Shown piece by piece: positions 1-5,808 of a stretch of 13,279 nucleotides of DNA. The stretch's first letter is position 1, and each line of letters begins with the position of its first letter. The position numbers and the translations under genes are program-made. The stretch covers positions 1 through 13,279 of the forward strand of contig JAUWFX010000030.1 of NCBI GenBank assembly GCA_030606765.1, written 5' to 3'. The stretch is from Dehalococcoidia bacterium (GTDB taxonomy: Bacteria; Chloroflexota; Dehalococcoidia; GIF9; AB-539-J10). Below the pieces are notes generated by a model, which made no database searches, was not told the DNA's origin, and saw only the letters and a list, made by a program, of their open reading frames with translations.

Positions 1-47
1 CTATTCTCGCCTATTATGATGTGGTCCAGGACCTTAATCTGGATTAT
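1..47 (-). pseudogene. radC paralogue remnant, 3' piece (runs off the window edge)
   Basis: Read on the minus strand this piece encodes IIQIKVLDHIIIGENR, almost the same as the stretch of intact RadC just after its metal motif (IMQIKVLDHIIIGENR). At DNA level it lines up with 5080-5126 of the intact gene with only a few mismatches, and the similarity stops sharply after about position 47. The other piece of the same paralogue appears at 4250-4370 in the same orientation and order. It is cut by the window start, so how much of the C-terminal coding part survives to the left cannot be seen. Confidence 0.8.
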
Positions 48-432
48 GGGGGCGCAATAACACACAACTTCTACCATTTAGGGTGCATGTTTAATGTGGC
101 ATGGTCACAACCCAACATTCCCAGTTTGTGTAATGAGGTAACAAAACAGGCAATTGTTAACCGAAATACACATTGTGTCCTTCTGATCGGGGGGAATTGA
201 CTCATTCATCTAGCGTCCGGCTATAGTCTGAGGATAATGAATGTTACGACCCGACTCCACTGGCGGCCGTTCTGAATAGAGGTCTATAGAAACAGTCCAA
301 GTGTTCTGTATCAGATATTTGACGAACAGGAGCCTCTGAACGGGCCAGGATTAAAGTAATGGAATAACCAGTACAAATGGGTGATTGACGCTTTCCGATT
401 GGTATAGTTGAATAGTTTCAGAGGAAGAAGAT
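48..432. other. Gene-free left end of the inserted block
   Basis: No convincing coding frame, RNA gene or repeat is seen between the radC remnant and the first helix-turn-helix gene. A TTGACT at about 198 with a TATAGT further on has a spacer near 19 bp, and a TTGACG near 385 has no well-placed -10, so no promoter is called. The far end of the block (4145-4249) is also gene-free. Comparing the two ends by eye gave no clear terminal inverted repeat. Confidence 0.4.
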
Positions 433-642
433 ATGCCTGTCGTTATTAACAACCAGACCTATTACAGGACAGCAGAGGTTTGCCGGATTGTTGGAATCAG
501 TAGAAATACCCTTTTCAGATGGTTGAAGGAAGGGGTATTTTCCGACGTCGAATACCGAGACTGGCGAGATTGGAGACCGTTAGAACAAAGACCAACCACG
601 TTATCGCGACAAATCGGAGAAGTTAGGGAAGTATATAGATGA
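433..642 (+). CDS. Short helix-turn-helix (MerR/excisionase-like) protein, probably frameshifted
   Basis: The 69-residue product opens with YYRTAEVCRIVGISRNTLFRWLKEG (split: YYRTAEVCRIVG then ISRNTLFRWLKEG), a winged-helix DNA-binding start of the MerR/excisionase type. An AGAGGAAG ribosome-binding site precedes the ATG. It resembles the intact protein at 3824-4060. After residue 45 the proteins diverge: where the homologue has GWRLFTEEDLNKI, this one reads DWRPLEQRP. One base further along, from about 586, the frame reads NKD..., then RDKSEKLGKYIDEINEINS, which looks like the expected wing and helix. That suggests a one-base frameshift near 583-586, so the visible C-terminus is probably not native. 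The stop overlaps the next ATG (ATGA). It may be the N-terminal part of one ancestral HTH-PAS-kinase gene or a separate regulator. Confidence 0.6.
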   Translation: MPVVINNQTYYRTAEVCRIVGISRNTLFRWLKEGVFSDVEYRDWRDWRPLEQRPTTLSRQIGEVREVYR

Positions 643-959
643 AATCAATGAAATCAACAGTCGAGCGAACGAACGAAGAAGAGATACTCAAGATCTTGGT
701 CGAGCAAGCTCCAGTTGGGGTTTGCATTATGCAGGATGGACAGTCTTGTTATATCAAGTTCTACTTCTCGGCTACCACTGGCTACACGTTAGATGAATTA
801 GTGGGCCAGGATTCTTTTGTTATTGTCTTTCCCGAAGACAGGGAGGTGGTTAGGGAAAATACGGCTAATCCCATTAGAGACGCCGAGGGCAGGGTTGTTT
901 CCTGTCTTGAGCTTACTAGGGACGTGACCAAGCGCAAGCAGATGGAGGAAACATTGTGA
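639..959 (+). pseudogene. PAS-domain fragment, internally deleted
   Basis: The 106-residue frame contains the start of a PAS sensor domain (EQAPVGVCIMQDG, then TTGYTLDELVGQDSF and FPEDREVVREN). It then jumps straight to the end of a PAS/PAC domain (PIRDAEGRVVSCLELTRDVTKRKQMEE). The roughly 40-50 residues that normally lie between these are missing, so the fold should not be complete. It has no output domain. It overlaps the HTH frame upstream (ATGA) and the kinase frame downstream (GTGA). Kinases of this type usually run on as ETLRNSEEKLRQIFESV, and NSEEKLRQIFESV is exactly what the next frame encodes. This frame is therefore best read as a broken middle part of a multi-PAS kinase. Confidence 0.65.
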
Positions 960-2041
960 ATTCGGAAGAAAAGTTACGGCAAATATTTGAGTCGGTCACC
1001 GACGGGATATCAGTTATTGATTTAGAAGGTATCATCACCGAGGTAAATCAAAGAACGGTGGAGATGCACGGATTTAGTTCCAAGAATGAGCTTCTGGGGA
1101 AAAGTGTCTTTGAACTGCTTGCTCCCCGCGAGCACGAGAGAATGGCAGCCAACTTGAAGAAAGCTATAAAAGAGGGAGCAATTAACGGCGTCGAATACAC
1201 TCTGCTCAGAGCAGATGGTTCTGAGTTTCCTGGTGAGTTGAGTATCAACATATTGAAGGATGCTCAGGGCAATCTGTTTGGTCACATCACTATTACCAGA
1301 GACATTACTGAACAAAAACAACAAAATGAGCGGCTTATGAGCACTGACCGGCTGGCTTCCCTTGGCGAACTGGCAGCTGGCACCGCCCACGAATTCAACA
1401 ACCCGCTCACGAGCGTTATCGTTTTATCCCAGTTGCTTATGGAGAAGGAGGTCCCTAACGACATCCGTGAAGACCTGAAGCTTATTAACAACGAGGCTCA
1501 GCGTGCTGCCAATGTGGCAAGAAATCTCCTTGACTTTGGCGGAAAGCACGCACCTGTGAAGCAGCTTGACCAGATAAATAGCATTATCGAGGGCGTGCTG
1601 GACATACGTGCTTATGAACACAAAAGAAGCAATATAGATGTCGAGAGACATCTTTACCCAGAGCTTCCCGAAATCATGGTCGACTATTTCCAGATGCAAC
1701 AGGTTTTCATGAACATAATTATCAACGCTAAATATTTTATGATTGAGGCGCATGGCAGGGGGACCCTGACCATTACCACCGAAAAACATAACGGCACCGT
1801 GAGGATTTCAATCGCTGATGATGGCCCGGGTATCCTACAGGAAAATCTGAATCGGATATTCGACCCCTTCTTCACCACCAAAGAATTGGGCAAGGGGACT
1901 GGGCTTGGTTTGAGCATCTGCCACAGCATAGTGACCGAGCACGGCGGGCAGATATATGTCAGGAGCCAATTGGGTAAGGGAGCTACTATTATTATCGAAC
2001 TACCCATTAAAAGTCGCGCTCATATTAAGAGTTTACTATAA
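956..2041 (+). CDS. PAS-domain sensor histidine kinase (C-terminal, catalytic portion)
   Basis: This 361-residue sensor kinase has a PAS domain (about residues 5-118, ending in the PAC-like TITRDITEQKQQ), then a dimerisation/phosphoacceptor domain (about 130-195) with H145 in GTAHEFNNPL. The ATPase domain (about 245-352) has an N box around N253/N257 (MNIIINA), G1 box DDGPG (288-292), F box DPFFTTKE (303-310) and G2 box GKGTGLGLS (312-320). All boxes needed for autophosphorylation look intact. No membrane segment is seen, so it is probably cytosolic. The only start is a GTG overlapping the upstream stop, without a clear ribosome-binding site. That and the split sequence upstream suggest it is the surviving 3' part of a longer HTH/PAS/PAS kinase. 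A broken response regulator follows 51 bp downstream. Confidence 0.8.
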   Translation: MNSEEKLRQIFESVTDGISVIDLEGIITEVNQRTVEMHGFSSKNELLGKSVFELLAPREHERMAANLKKAIKEGAINGVEYTLLRADGSEFPGELSINILKDAQGNLFGHITITRDITEQKQQNERLMSTDRLASLGELAAGTAHEFNNPLTSVIVLSQLLMEKEVPNDIREDLKLINNEAQRAANVARNLLDFGGKHAPVKQLDQINSIIEGVLDIRAYEHKRSNIDVERHLYPELPEIMVDYFQMQQVFMNIIINAKYFMIEAHGRGTLTITTEKHNGTVRISIADDGPGILQENLNRIFDPFFTTKELGKGTGLGLSICHSIVTEHGGQIYVRSQLGKGATIIIELPIKSRAHIKSLL

Positions 2042-2092
2042 AGCAAGCTAACGCCAACGAGAAAAGCATTTTAATGGTTAAAAGGGAGTAAT

Positions 2093-2226
2093 ATGGGTAT
2101 GCCTAGCCAGCGAGAAACATTGCTTATCGTCGACGATGAAGCGTAGTCACGAGGCTCCTCCGCCTGAAATTACAAAAGGAAGCCTAACAATGCGAGGAAG
2201 CGAATAATGCTAGAGAGCTTTGTTGA
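2093..2226 (+). pseudogene. Response-regulator receiver-domain remnant
   Basis: A good ribosome-binding site (GGGAG, 4 bp before the ATG) leads into MGMPSQRETLLIVDDEA, the first strand and acidic pair of a receiver domain, and then a TAG at 2144. Shifting frame at 2146 restores VTRLLRLKLQKEA, then a TAA (2185), then QCEEANNAREL, which is the expected continuation of the same domain. The phosphoacceptor Asp and everything after it are gone. So this is a response-regulator gene with one frameshift, one in-frame stop and a 3' truncation. It sits just downstream of the histidine kinase, as its cognate partner would. Confidence 0.8.
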
Positions 2227-2282
2227 ATTGGGTTATCTTCAGAAGGTTAGGTTTTCAGAGTCTACATGGTAATATTATGACT

Positions 2283-2657
2283 CTAGAGTGCTTTAGCCAG
2301 TAGAGGGGTAATCACGTCCATTAGCTCCTGGATATTAAATGGCTTGGTTATGTATCCCTCAGCTCCCATCTCCGTAGCAAACTTCTTGTTAAGTTCATTT
2401 CCGACAGCAGTAAGTATAACCACTGGGATTCCCTTGGTTGCCTCATCAGCCTTGATTTGTGAACAAGCGGCATAACCATCCATCTTTGGCATTATAAGGT
2501 CCATAAGGATGAGGTCTGGTTTCTGTCCTTTAGCAATTTCTACTGCTTCTTCACCGTTGGCTGCTTCAAGGACGATATAGTCCTTATCCAGTATCCTTCC
2601 TACTGTTAGTCTTATACCTGTTTCGTCATCAGCTATGAGTATTTTCTTCTTGTCCAT
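2283..2657 (-). CDS. Single-domain response regulator (CheY-like receiver)
   Basis: The 124-residue protein is one complete receiver domain and nothing else. It has the acidic pair D10/D11 (LIADDE), phosphoacceptor D53 in DLILMDLIMP, the switch T83 (VVILTA) and K105 in YITKPF. With no output domain it should act by protein contact or as a phosphorelay intermediate, as CheY-like proteins do. The ATG has an AAGG site about 8 bp upstream. It is the last gene of a minus-strand run, 41 bp after the PilT-like ATPase, so a role in controlling that motor is a reasonable inference. The phosphate donor is unknown; the kinase at 956-2041 is the nearest candidate. The small hairpin after its stop (AGAGTC/GACTCT) has no T run. 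Confidence 0.9.
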   Translation of the reverse strand: MDKKKILIADDETGIRLTVGRILDKDYIVLEAANGEEAVEIAKGQKPDLILMDLIMPKMDGYAACSQIKADEATKGIPVVILTAVGNELNKKFATEMGAEGYITKPFNIQELMDVITPLLAKAL

Positions 2658-2698
2658 TCAACGCCTTCTTAGTTCTTCACAATATTACCGATAATGTT

Positions 2699-3775
2699 TC
2701 AATATGTGACTACTTCCTCCTGGGATTGAAGAAACCGGTGCAATTTCACCGGATTAGTACTTTTCATTAAGGCATCTTCTAGCTTGACTATCTTTTTCTT
2801 TACCAAATCAGCCAACGCCTGATCTAGAGTCTGCATCCCCTCTGGTGTACTCACCTCAATGGTAACAGGTATCTCGAAGGCCTTCGCTTCACGGATTTTT
2901 GTTTTGACTGTCTCGCTGGCCAACATTATTTCAAAGGCGGCTATTCGCCCTCCATCAATACGGGGGAGGAGAGCTTGTGATATTACTGCCGCTATTACTT
3001 GTGACAATTGTATTCTAATTTGCTGGTGTTGACCGTAAGGGAATACGTCAATTATGCGGTCAATAGACTGGGGAGCGTCGACTGTATGTAGCGTACCGAG
3101 CACCAGGTGCCCTGTCTCAGCAACTGTGATAGCCGCACTTATCGTGTCCAGATCACGCATTTCGCCGATGACTATTACATCCGCATCATGTCTGAGAGCA
3201 TGTATTATTGCGGTGGCGAATGATTTGGTGTCATCTCTTAGGTCCCGCTGTCGGATGAGGCATTTCTTGTTGCGGAATACAAATTCAATAGGATCCTCAA
3301 TAGTAATAACACTTCGTGTTGCATTATCATTAAGATGACTGAGCATCGCTGCCAGGGTAGTTGACTTACCGCTACCAGAGGCACCAGTTACTAGGATGAG
3401 TCCCTTCGGCTTAAGTATAAGTTCTTTGAGAATTTGGGGTAGTCCCCATTCATCAATAGATGGGATATAAAATGGTACGAACCGGAAGGCAAGACTAATT
3501 ACACCTCTATGTCGCAACGCGTTGACCCGGAATCGAGCTAATCCGGGAAGGGTATAGGTACAGTCCAGCTCCCATTCTCTATCAAGAACTGACCTCTGAT
3601 CTTGAGTCGCGATTTGTTCTAGGACGAGTTCAATATCGTTAGCTGTCATTGGTGGTAAATCTTCCTGTGGTATCAGTTCGCCATCAATACGGAGCACGGG
3701 CGGGCTTGTCACTGTGAGGTGTAAATCTGAAGCAGCTTTATTTACCATCGATTTGAGAAGTTCATCTATTTGCAT
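2699..3775 (-). CDS. pilT: PilT-like type IV pilus retraction ATPase
   Basis: The 358-residue protein belongs to the GspE/PilT secretion-ATPase superfamily. PilT proteins are cytoplasmic hexameric ATPases that power pilus retraction. Visible motifs are Walker A GASGSGKST (131-139), Asp box ITIEDPIE (157-164), Walker B DVIVIGEMRD (199-208) and His box ETGHLVLGTLHT (220-231). IGEMRD with no zinc-binding insert points to PilT rather than PilB/GspE. The C-terminal PilT signature AIRNLIRE is not conserved; the place reads VKTKIREAKAFEIP. Walker A has AS where PT is usual. The ATG at 3775 is chosen because GGAG lies 7 bp upstream; an in-frame TTG at 3790 lies before that site. It is downstream of an HTH gene (48 bp) and upstream of a receiver protein. 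No pilin or other pilus gene is in the window. Confidence 0.88.
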   Translation of the reverse strand: MQIDELLKSMVNKAASDLHLTVTSPPVLRIDGELIPQEDLPPMTANDIELVLEQIATQDQRSVLDREWELDCTYTLPGLARFRVNALRHRGVISLAFRFVPFYIPSIDEWGLPQILKELILKPKGLILVTGASGSGKSTTLAAMLSHLNDNATRSVITIEDPIEFVFRNKKCLIRQRDLRDDTKSFATAIIHALRHDADVIVIGEMRDLDTISAAITVAETGHLVLGTLHTVDAPQSIDRIIDVFPYGQHQQIRIQLSQVIAAVISQALLPRIDGGRIAAFEIMLASETVKTKIREAKAFEIPVTIEVSTPEGMQTLDQALADLVKKKIVKLEDALMKSTNPVKLHRFLQSQEEVVTY

Positions 3776-3780
3776 ATTGG

Positions 3781-3786
3781 ATCTCC
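3781..3786 (-). promoter_or_regulatory. Ribosome-binding site deciding the pilT start
   Basis: GGAGAT on the minus strand lies 5 bp before the ATG at 3775. It falls within the extra codons that an upstream TTG start (3790) would add, so the ATG is preferred. Confidence 0.6.
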
Positions 3787-3823
3787 GCAACCATATGCCT
3801 TAGTTGACTTTTTTGTTCCTTAT

Positions 3824-4060
3824 TTATATTCCTTTATCTCTTGGATTTACCAAAACAGGGTCGATTTCAATCCTTGTAGCTTCCGCCTGAATCTTGTTCA
3901 AGTCCTCTTCGGTGAATAATCTCCATCCCCTTCTATCTCTATGCAGCTTGATTAGTAATCCTCGCTTGAGCCAGCGGAACAAAGTAGGACGACTAATGCC
4001 TGCCCTCTTACATACCTCTGCGGTTTCGTAGTATCTCTTCCCATCGATTTCTCTTGGCAT
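3824..4060 (-). CDS. Helix-turn-helix (MerR/excisionase-like) DNA-binding protein
   Basis: The 78-residue protein consists of one winged helix-turn-helix: YYETAEVCKRAGISRPTLFR (11-30), then WLKRGL, a basic RDRRGWRLF wing and a closing helix TEEDLNKIQAEA. There is no effector domain, so it is a small DNA-binding protein rather than a classical MerR activator. A longer in-frame start at 4144 exists. The ATG at 4060 is preferred because AGAGG lies 7 bp upstream and the homologous protein at 433 starts at the same place. It is first in the HTH - pilT - receiver run and may control that operon. It reads inward from the right end of the inserted block, mirroring the HTH gene at 433 on the left. Confidence 0.8.
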   Translation of the reverse strand: MPREIDGKRYYETAEVCKRAGISRPTLFRWLKRGLLIKLHRDRRGWRLFTEEDLNKIQAEATRIEIDPVLVNPRDKGI

Positions 4061-4249
4061 TACTCTACCTCTAAATGATATTGAGTGATACGTTTCAATC
4101 TTCATCAATAATAGTATGAACAAGCTCTGGTGTCTATCACACATTTGGGCTAGTATGCTTAGTACTTTAGTAATTCAGCCTTGAATATCCAGCGGCATCA
4201 TCGGAGATCTTCACGCATACACCATTATTCACACGGTCATGTAATATGA

Positions 4250-4370
4250 ATAATATTGCCGGCGAAGACTAAGTCCTGGGTTATTTGCTTATCGTTATCG
4301 CTGGGCTGAGGATTACCTGCTGGATGGTTGTGGACGAAAATTAAGGCCGCGGCATTATGTTCGACGGCGC
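4250..4370 (-). pseudogene. radC paralogue remnant, metal-motif piece
   Basis: Translated on the minus strand this reads AVEHNAAALIFVHNHPAG, then NPQPSDNDKQITQDLVFAGN, an unbroken MPN/JAB core with HNHPAGNPQPSDND. It differs from intact RadC at only about three residues (K to E, T to I, A to G). At DNA level it aligns without gaps with 5122-5242, with about 16 mismatches in the 113 bases from 4258 on, most of them silent. Homology begins abruptly at 4370 and ends at about 4250, where the frame runs into a TGA within a few codons. The missing continuation of the same gene is at 1-47. The silent pattern suggests the copy was a working gene before it was broken. Confidence 0.88.
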
Positions 4371-4373
4371 TTG

Positions 4374-4817
4374 TTATCGAAGATGAAGAACATCCTCCAG
4401 GATACGAGCAGCGTTATAAACAAAGATAGGGCACTTGTTCTGAAAAACCCCGCTCTCTCTCGCTAATTCAAGTTCACCAGCATCGCTTAAGTCATAACCG
4501 ATTAGTTCCCTGCACTCAATAGAGCCATGAAGTGCTGTGAACTTGTCAATGAACTTCCTTGCTAACTTGTGGGTTTCTTGTCGAGATTCTTCATCGGCCA
4601 AACTCGCCTGACCACGCTTCAATCCAATCACCATCACTACTCCGGTTACAGCTCCGCAGGTTCTACCCATGCGCCCTATTCCACCACCAAAGCCACAGGC
4701 GATCTTCAAAGCTAATGCTTTTTCTAGGCCGAGCTGTTCGCTATATGCTGATAACACCGAGGGAGCACAAGAAAACCCTTTTTCAAATTGCTTTTTTGCT
4801 TCCGTTGCTCTACTCAA
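4374..4817 (-). CDS. C_GCAxxG_C_C family cysteine-rich protein
   Basis: The 147-residue protein matches the C_GCAxxG_C_C family (putative redox-active proteins with conserved cysteines, function unproven). C17 is in FSCAPSV, C41 and C54 are in the glycine-rich stretch ACGFGGGIGRMGRTCGAVTG, C102 is in ECRELIG and C129 is in NKCPIFV. The cysteines could bind a metal or cluster. No signal peptide is seen. The start is a TTG at 4817 with GGGAG 7 bp upstream; an ATG at 4830 is out of frame and reaches a stop after six codons. The gene ends only 3 bp from the broken edge of the radC remnant, so its 3' end borders the rearrangement; its last residues may therefore be non-native. Confidence 0.85.
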   Translation of the reverse strand: MSRATEAKKQFEKGFSCAPSVLSAYSEQLGLEKALALKIACGFGGGIGRMGRTCGAVTGVVMVIGLKRGQASLADEESRQETHKLARKFIDKFTALHGSIECRELIGYDLSDAGELELARESGVFQNKCPIFVYNAARILEDVLHLR

Positions 4818-4824
4818 TTGTTAC

Positions 4825-4829
4825 TCCCA
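4825..4829 (-). promoter_or_regulatory. Ribosome-binding site supporting a TTG start
   Basis: GGGAG on the minus strand is followed 7 bp later by TTG-AGT-AGA. There is no in-frame ATG at this end of the gene, so the TTG is accepted as the initiator of the C_GCAxxG_C_C protein. Confidence 0.6.
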
Positions 4830-4997
4830 TAAATCGTACAAATATAATAGATTCTGGTCTGCAGCATATCTCTAAAAGCTTAACGGTGTAAAGTCCGTTT
4901 TCAAATTCGCCACACAGGAAGGCCAGATATATCAGGGCCGATTGTGCTTTTAAAGCGGCCTTTGAACACTACAGGACAAACTCAATTCCACTCTGGC

Positions 4998-5723
4998 TTA
5001 AGCTCTTCTTTCGTCTTTAAGGCTTAAGAAGGCCGAGTTATATTCCTCAATCAAGCCGGCATCGGCAAAGCTGAAGTATCTATTCTCGCCTATTATGATG
5101 TGGTCAAGGACCTTAATCTGCATAATATTTGCGGCGAACACTAAATCCTGGGTGGTTTGTTTATCGTTATCGCTGGGCTGAGGATTCCCGGCGGGGTGGT
5201 TGTGGACAAAGATTAAGGCCGCAGCATTATGTTTTACGGCGCCCTGGATAATTTCGCGAGGATAAATAGCACTGGCGTTCAATGTCCCTTCAAAGAGGTC
5301 TTCAATCTCGACAACGCGATTTTGGGAATCAAGGAACATGACCTTGAAGACTTCTTTCTTCAGGTCTCGCATAGAATGGTACAGATAATCGAAGACCTCC
5401 CGGGAGGACCGGCAGTAGGGTTTATCGAGAACTTGTTCCTTAAGAAACTCCCTGGCGACATCCTGCATGAATTTGATTGCAAAGATGTGGGTTGGGCCTA
5501 TTCCTTTAATCTTCTGCAATTCCCCCGGAGGAGCCTCTAAAACACCTCTCAGAGTCTTGAACCGCTTCATGGCTTCTTTGGCTTGCGGTTTACAATCACT
5601 GCGAGGCGTCCCCAGCGTCAGCATTAGTTCCACAATTTCGTAGTCGAGGAATGCTGCCAGCCCCGATTGATTGAACCTTTCCCGCAGTCTTTTCCTGTGG
5701 CCTTCCTGCCTTTTAGCTTCCAT
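4998..5723 (-). CDS. radC: RadC family protein (JAB/MPN domain), intact copy
   Basis: The 241-residue protein is of normal length for the RadC (UPF0758) family. It has an N-terminal domain with a helix-hairpin-helix (about 65-92, PPGELQKIKGIGP), then an MPN/JAB domain (about 105-230). The zinc motif is complete: H174-N-H176-P, G179, P183-S184 and D187. The family was named for DNA repair, but that role is disputed and its biochemical activity is not settled. The ATG has GGAAGC next to it and AAGGA about 10 bp upstream. A TATAAT box lies about 17 bp before the start. It is divergent from cca. The two radC fragments at 1-47 and 4250-4370 are copies of its 3' part, in the same orientation. Confidence 0.92.
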   Translation of the reverse strand: MEAKRQEGHRKRLRERFNQSGLAAFLDYEIVELMLTLGTPRSDCKPQAKEAMKRFKTLRGVLEAPPGELQKIKGIGPTHIFAIKFMQDVAREFLKEQVLDKPYCRSSREVFDYLYHSMRDLKKEVFKVMFLDSQNRVVEIEDLFEGTLNASAIYPREIIQGAVKHNAAALIFVHNHPAGNPQPSDNDKQTTQDLVFAANIMQIKVLDHIIIGENRYFSFADAGLIEEYNSAFLSLKDERRA

Positions 5724-5739
5724 GCTTCCGGCTTTCCTT

Positions 5740-5745
5740 ATTATA
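5740..5745 (-). promoter_or_regulatory. Putative -10 box for radC
   Basis: TATAAT on the minus strand, about 17 bp before the radC ATG, would give a short leader of about 10 nt. No good -35 hexamer is seen at the usual distance. Confidence 0.4.
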
Positions 5746-5793
5746 TACTATGGTTATGGGCATTACGTTATACGACGGCAATGGAAGTGCTGA

Positions 5794-5799
5794 TATAAT
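5794..5799 (+). promoter_or_regulatory. Putative -10 box for cca
   Basis: TATAAT on the plus strand ends 9 bp before the cca ATG. Transcription starting 6-8 bp downstream would begin almost at the start codon. With no ribosome-binding site next to that ATG, a leaderless mRNA is possible. The -35 region is weak (TTATAC at 5768, spacer 20). Confidence 0.4.
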
Positions 5800-5808
5800 A
5801 ATAATGTA

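Noticed and set aside
1022..2007. Several minus-strand open frames of 67-122 codons inside the histidine kinase gene
   Set aside because: They lie opposite a frame with complete kinase motifs, have no recognisable domains and no ribosome-binding sites. They are shadow frames.
2257..2284. Hairpin AGAGTC/GACTCT between the regulator remnant and the lone receiver gene
   Set aside because: The stem is only 6 bp with a 16-nt loop, and neither side has a T tail.
48..4249. Transposon with terminal inverted repeats or a coded transposase
   Set aside because: Comparing the two borders by eye showed no convincing inverted repeats, and no recombinase, transposase or reverse-transcriptase motif is encoded in the block.
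4897..4985. Possible terminator for radC (GGCCG/CGGCC and other GGCC pairs)
   Set aside because: The stems are about 5 bp with a loop near 15 nt and no T run follows, so I do not call a terminator.
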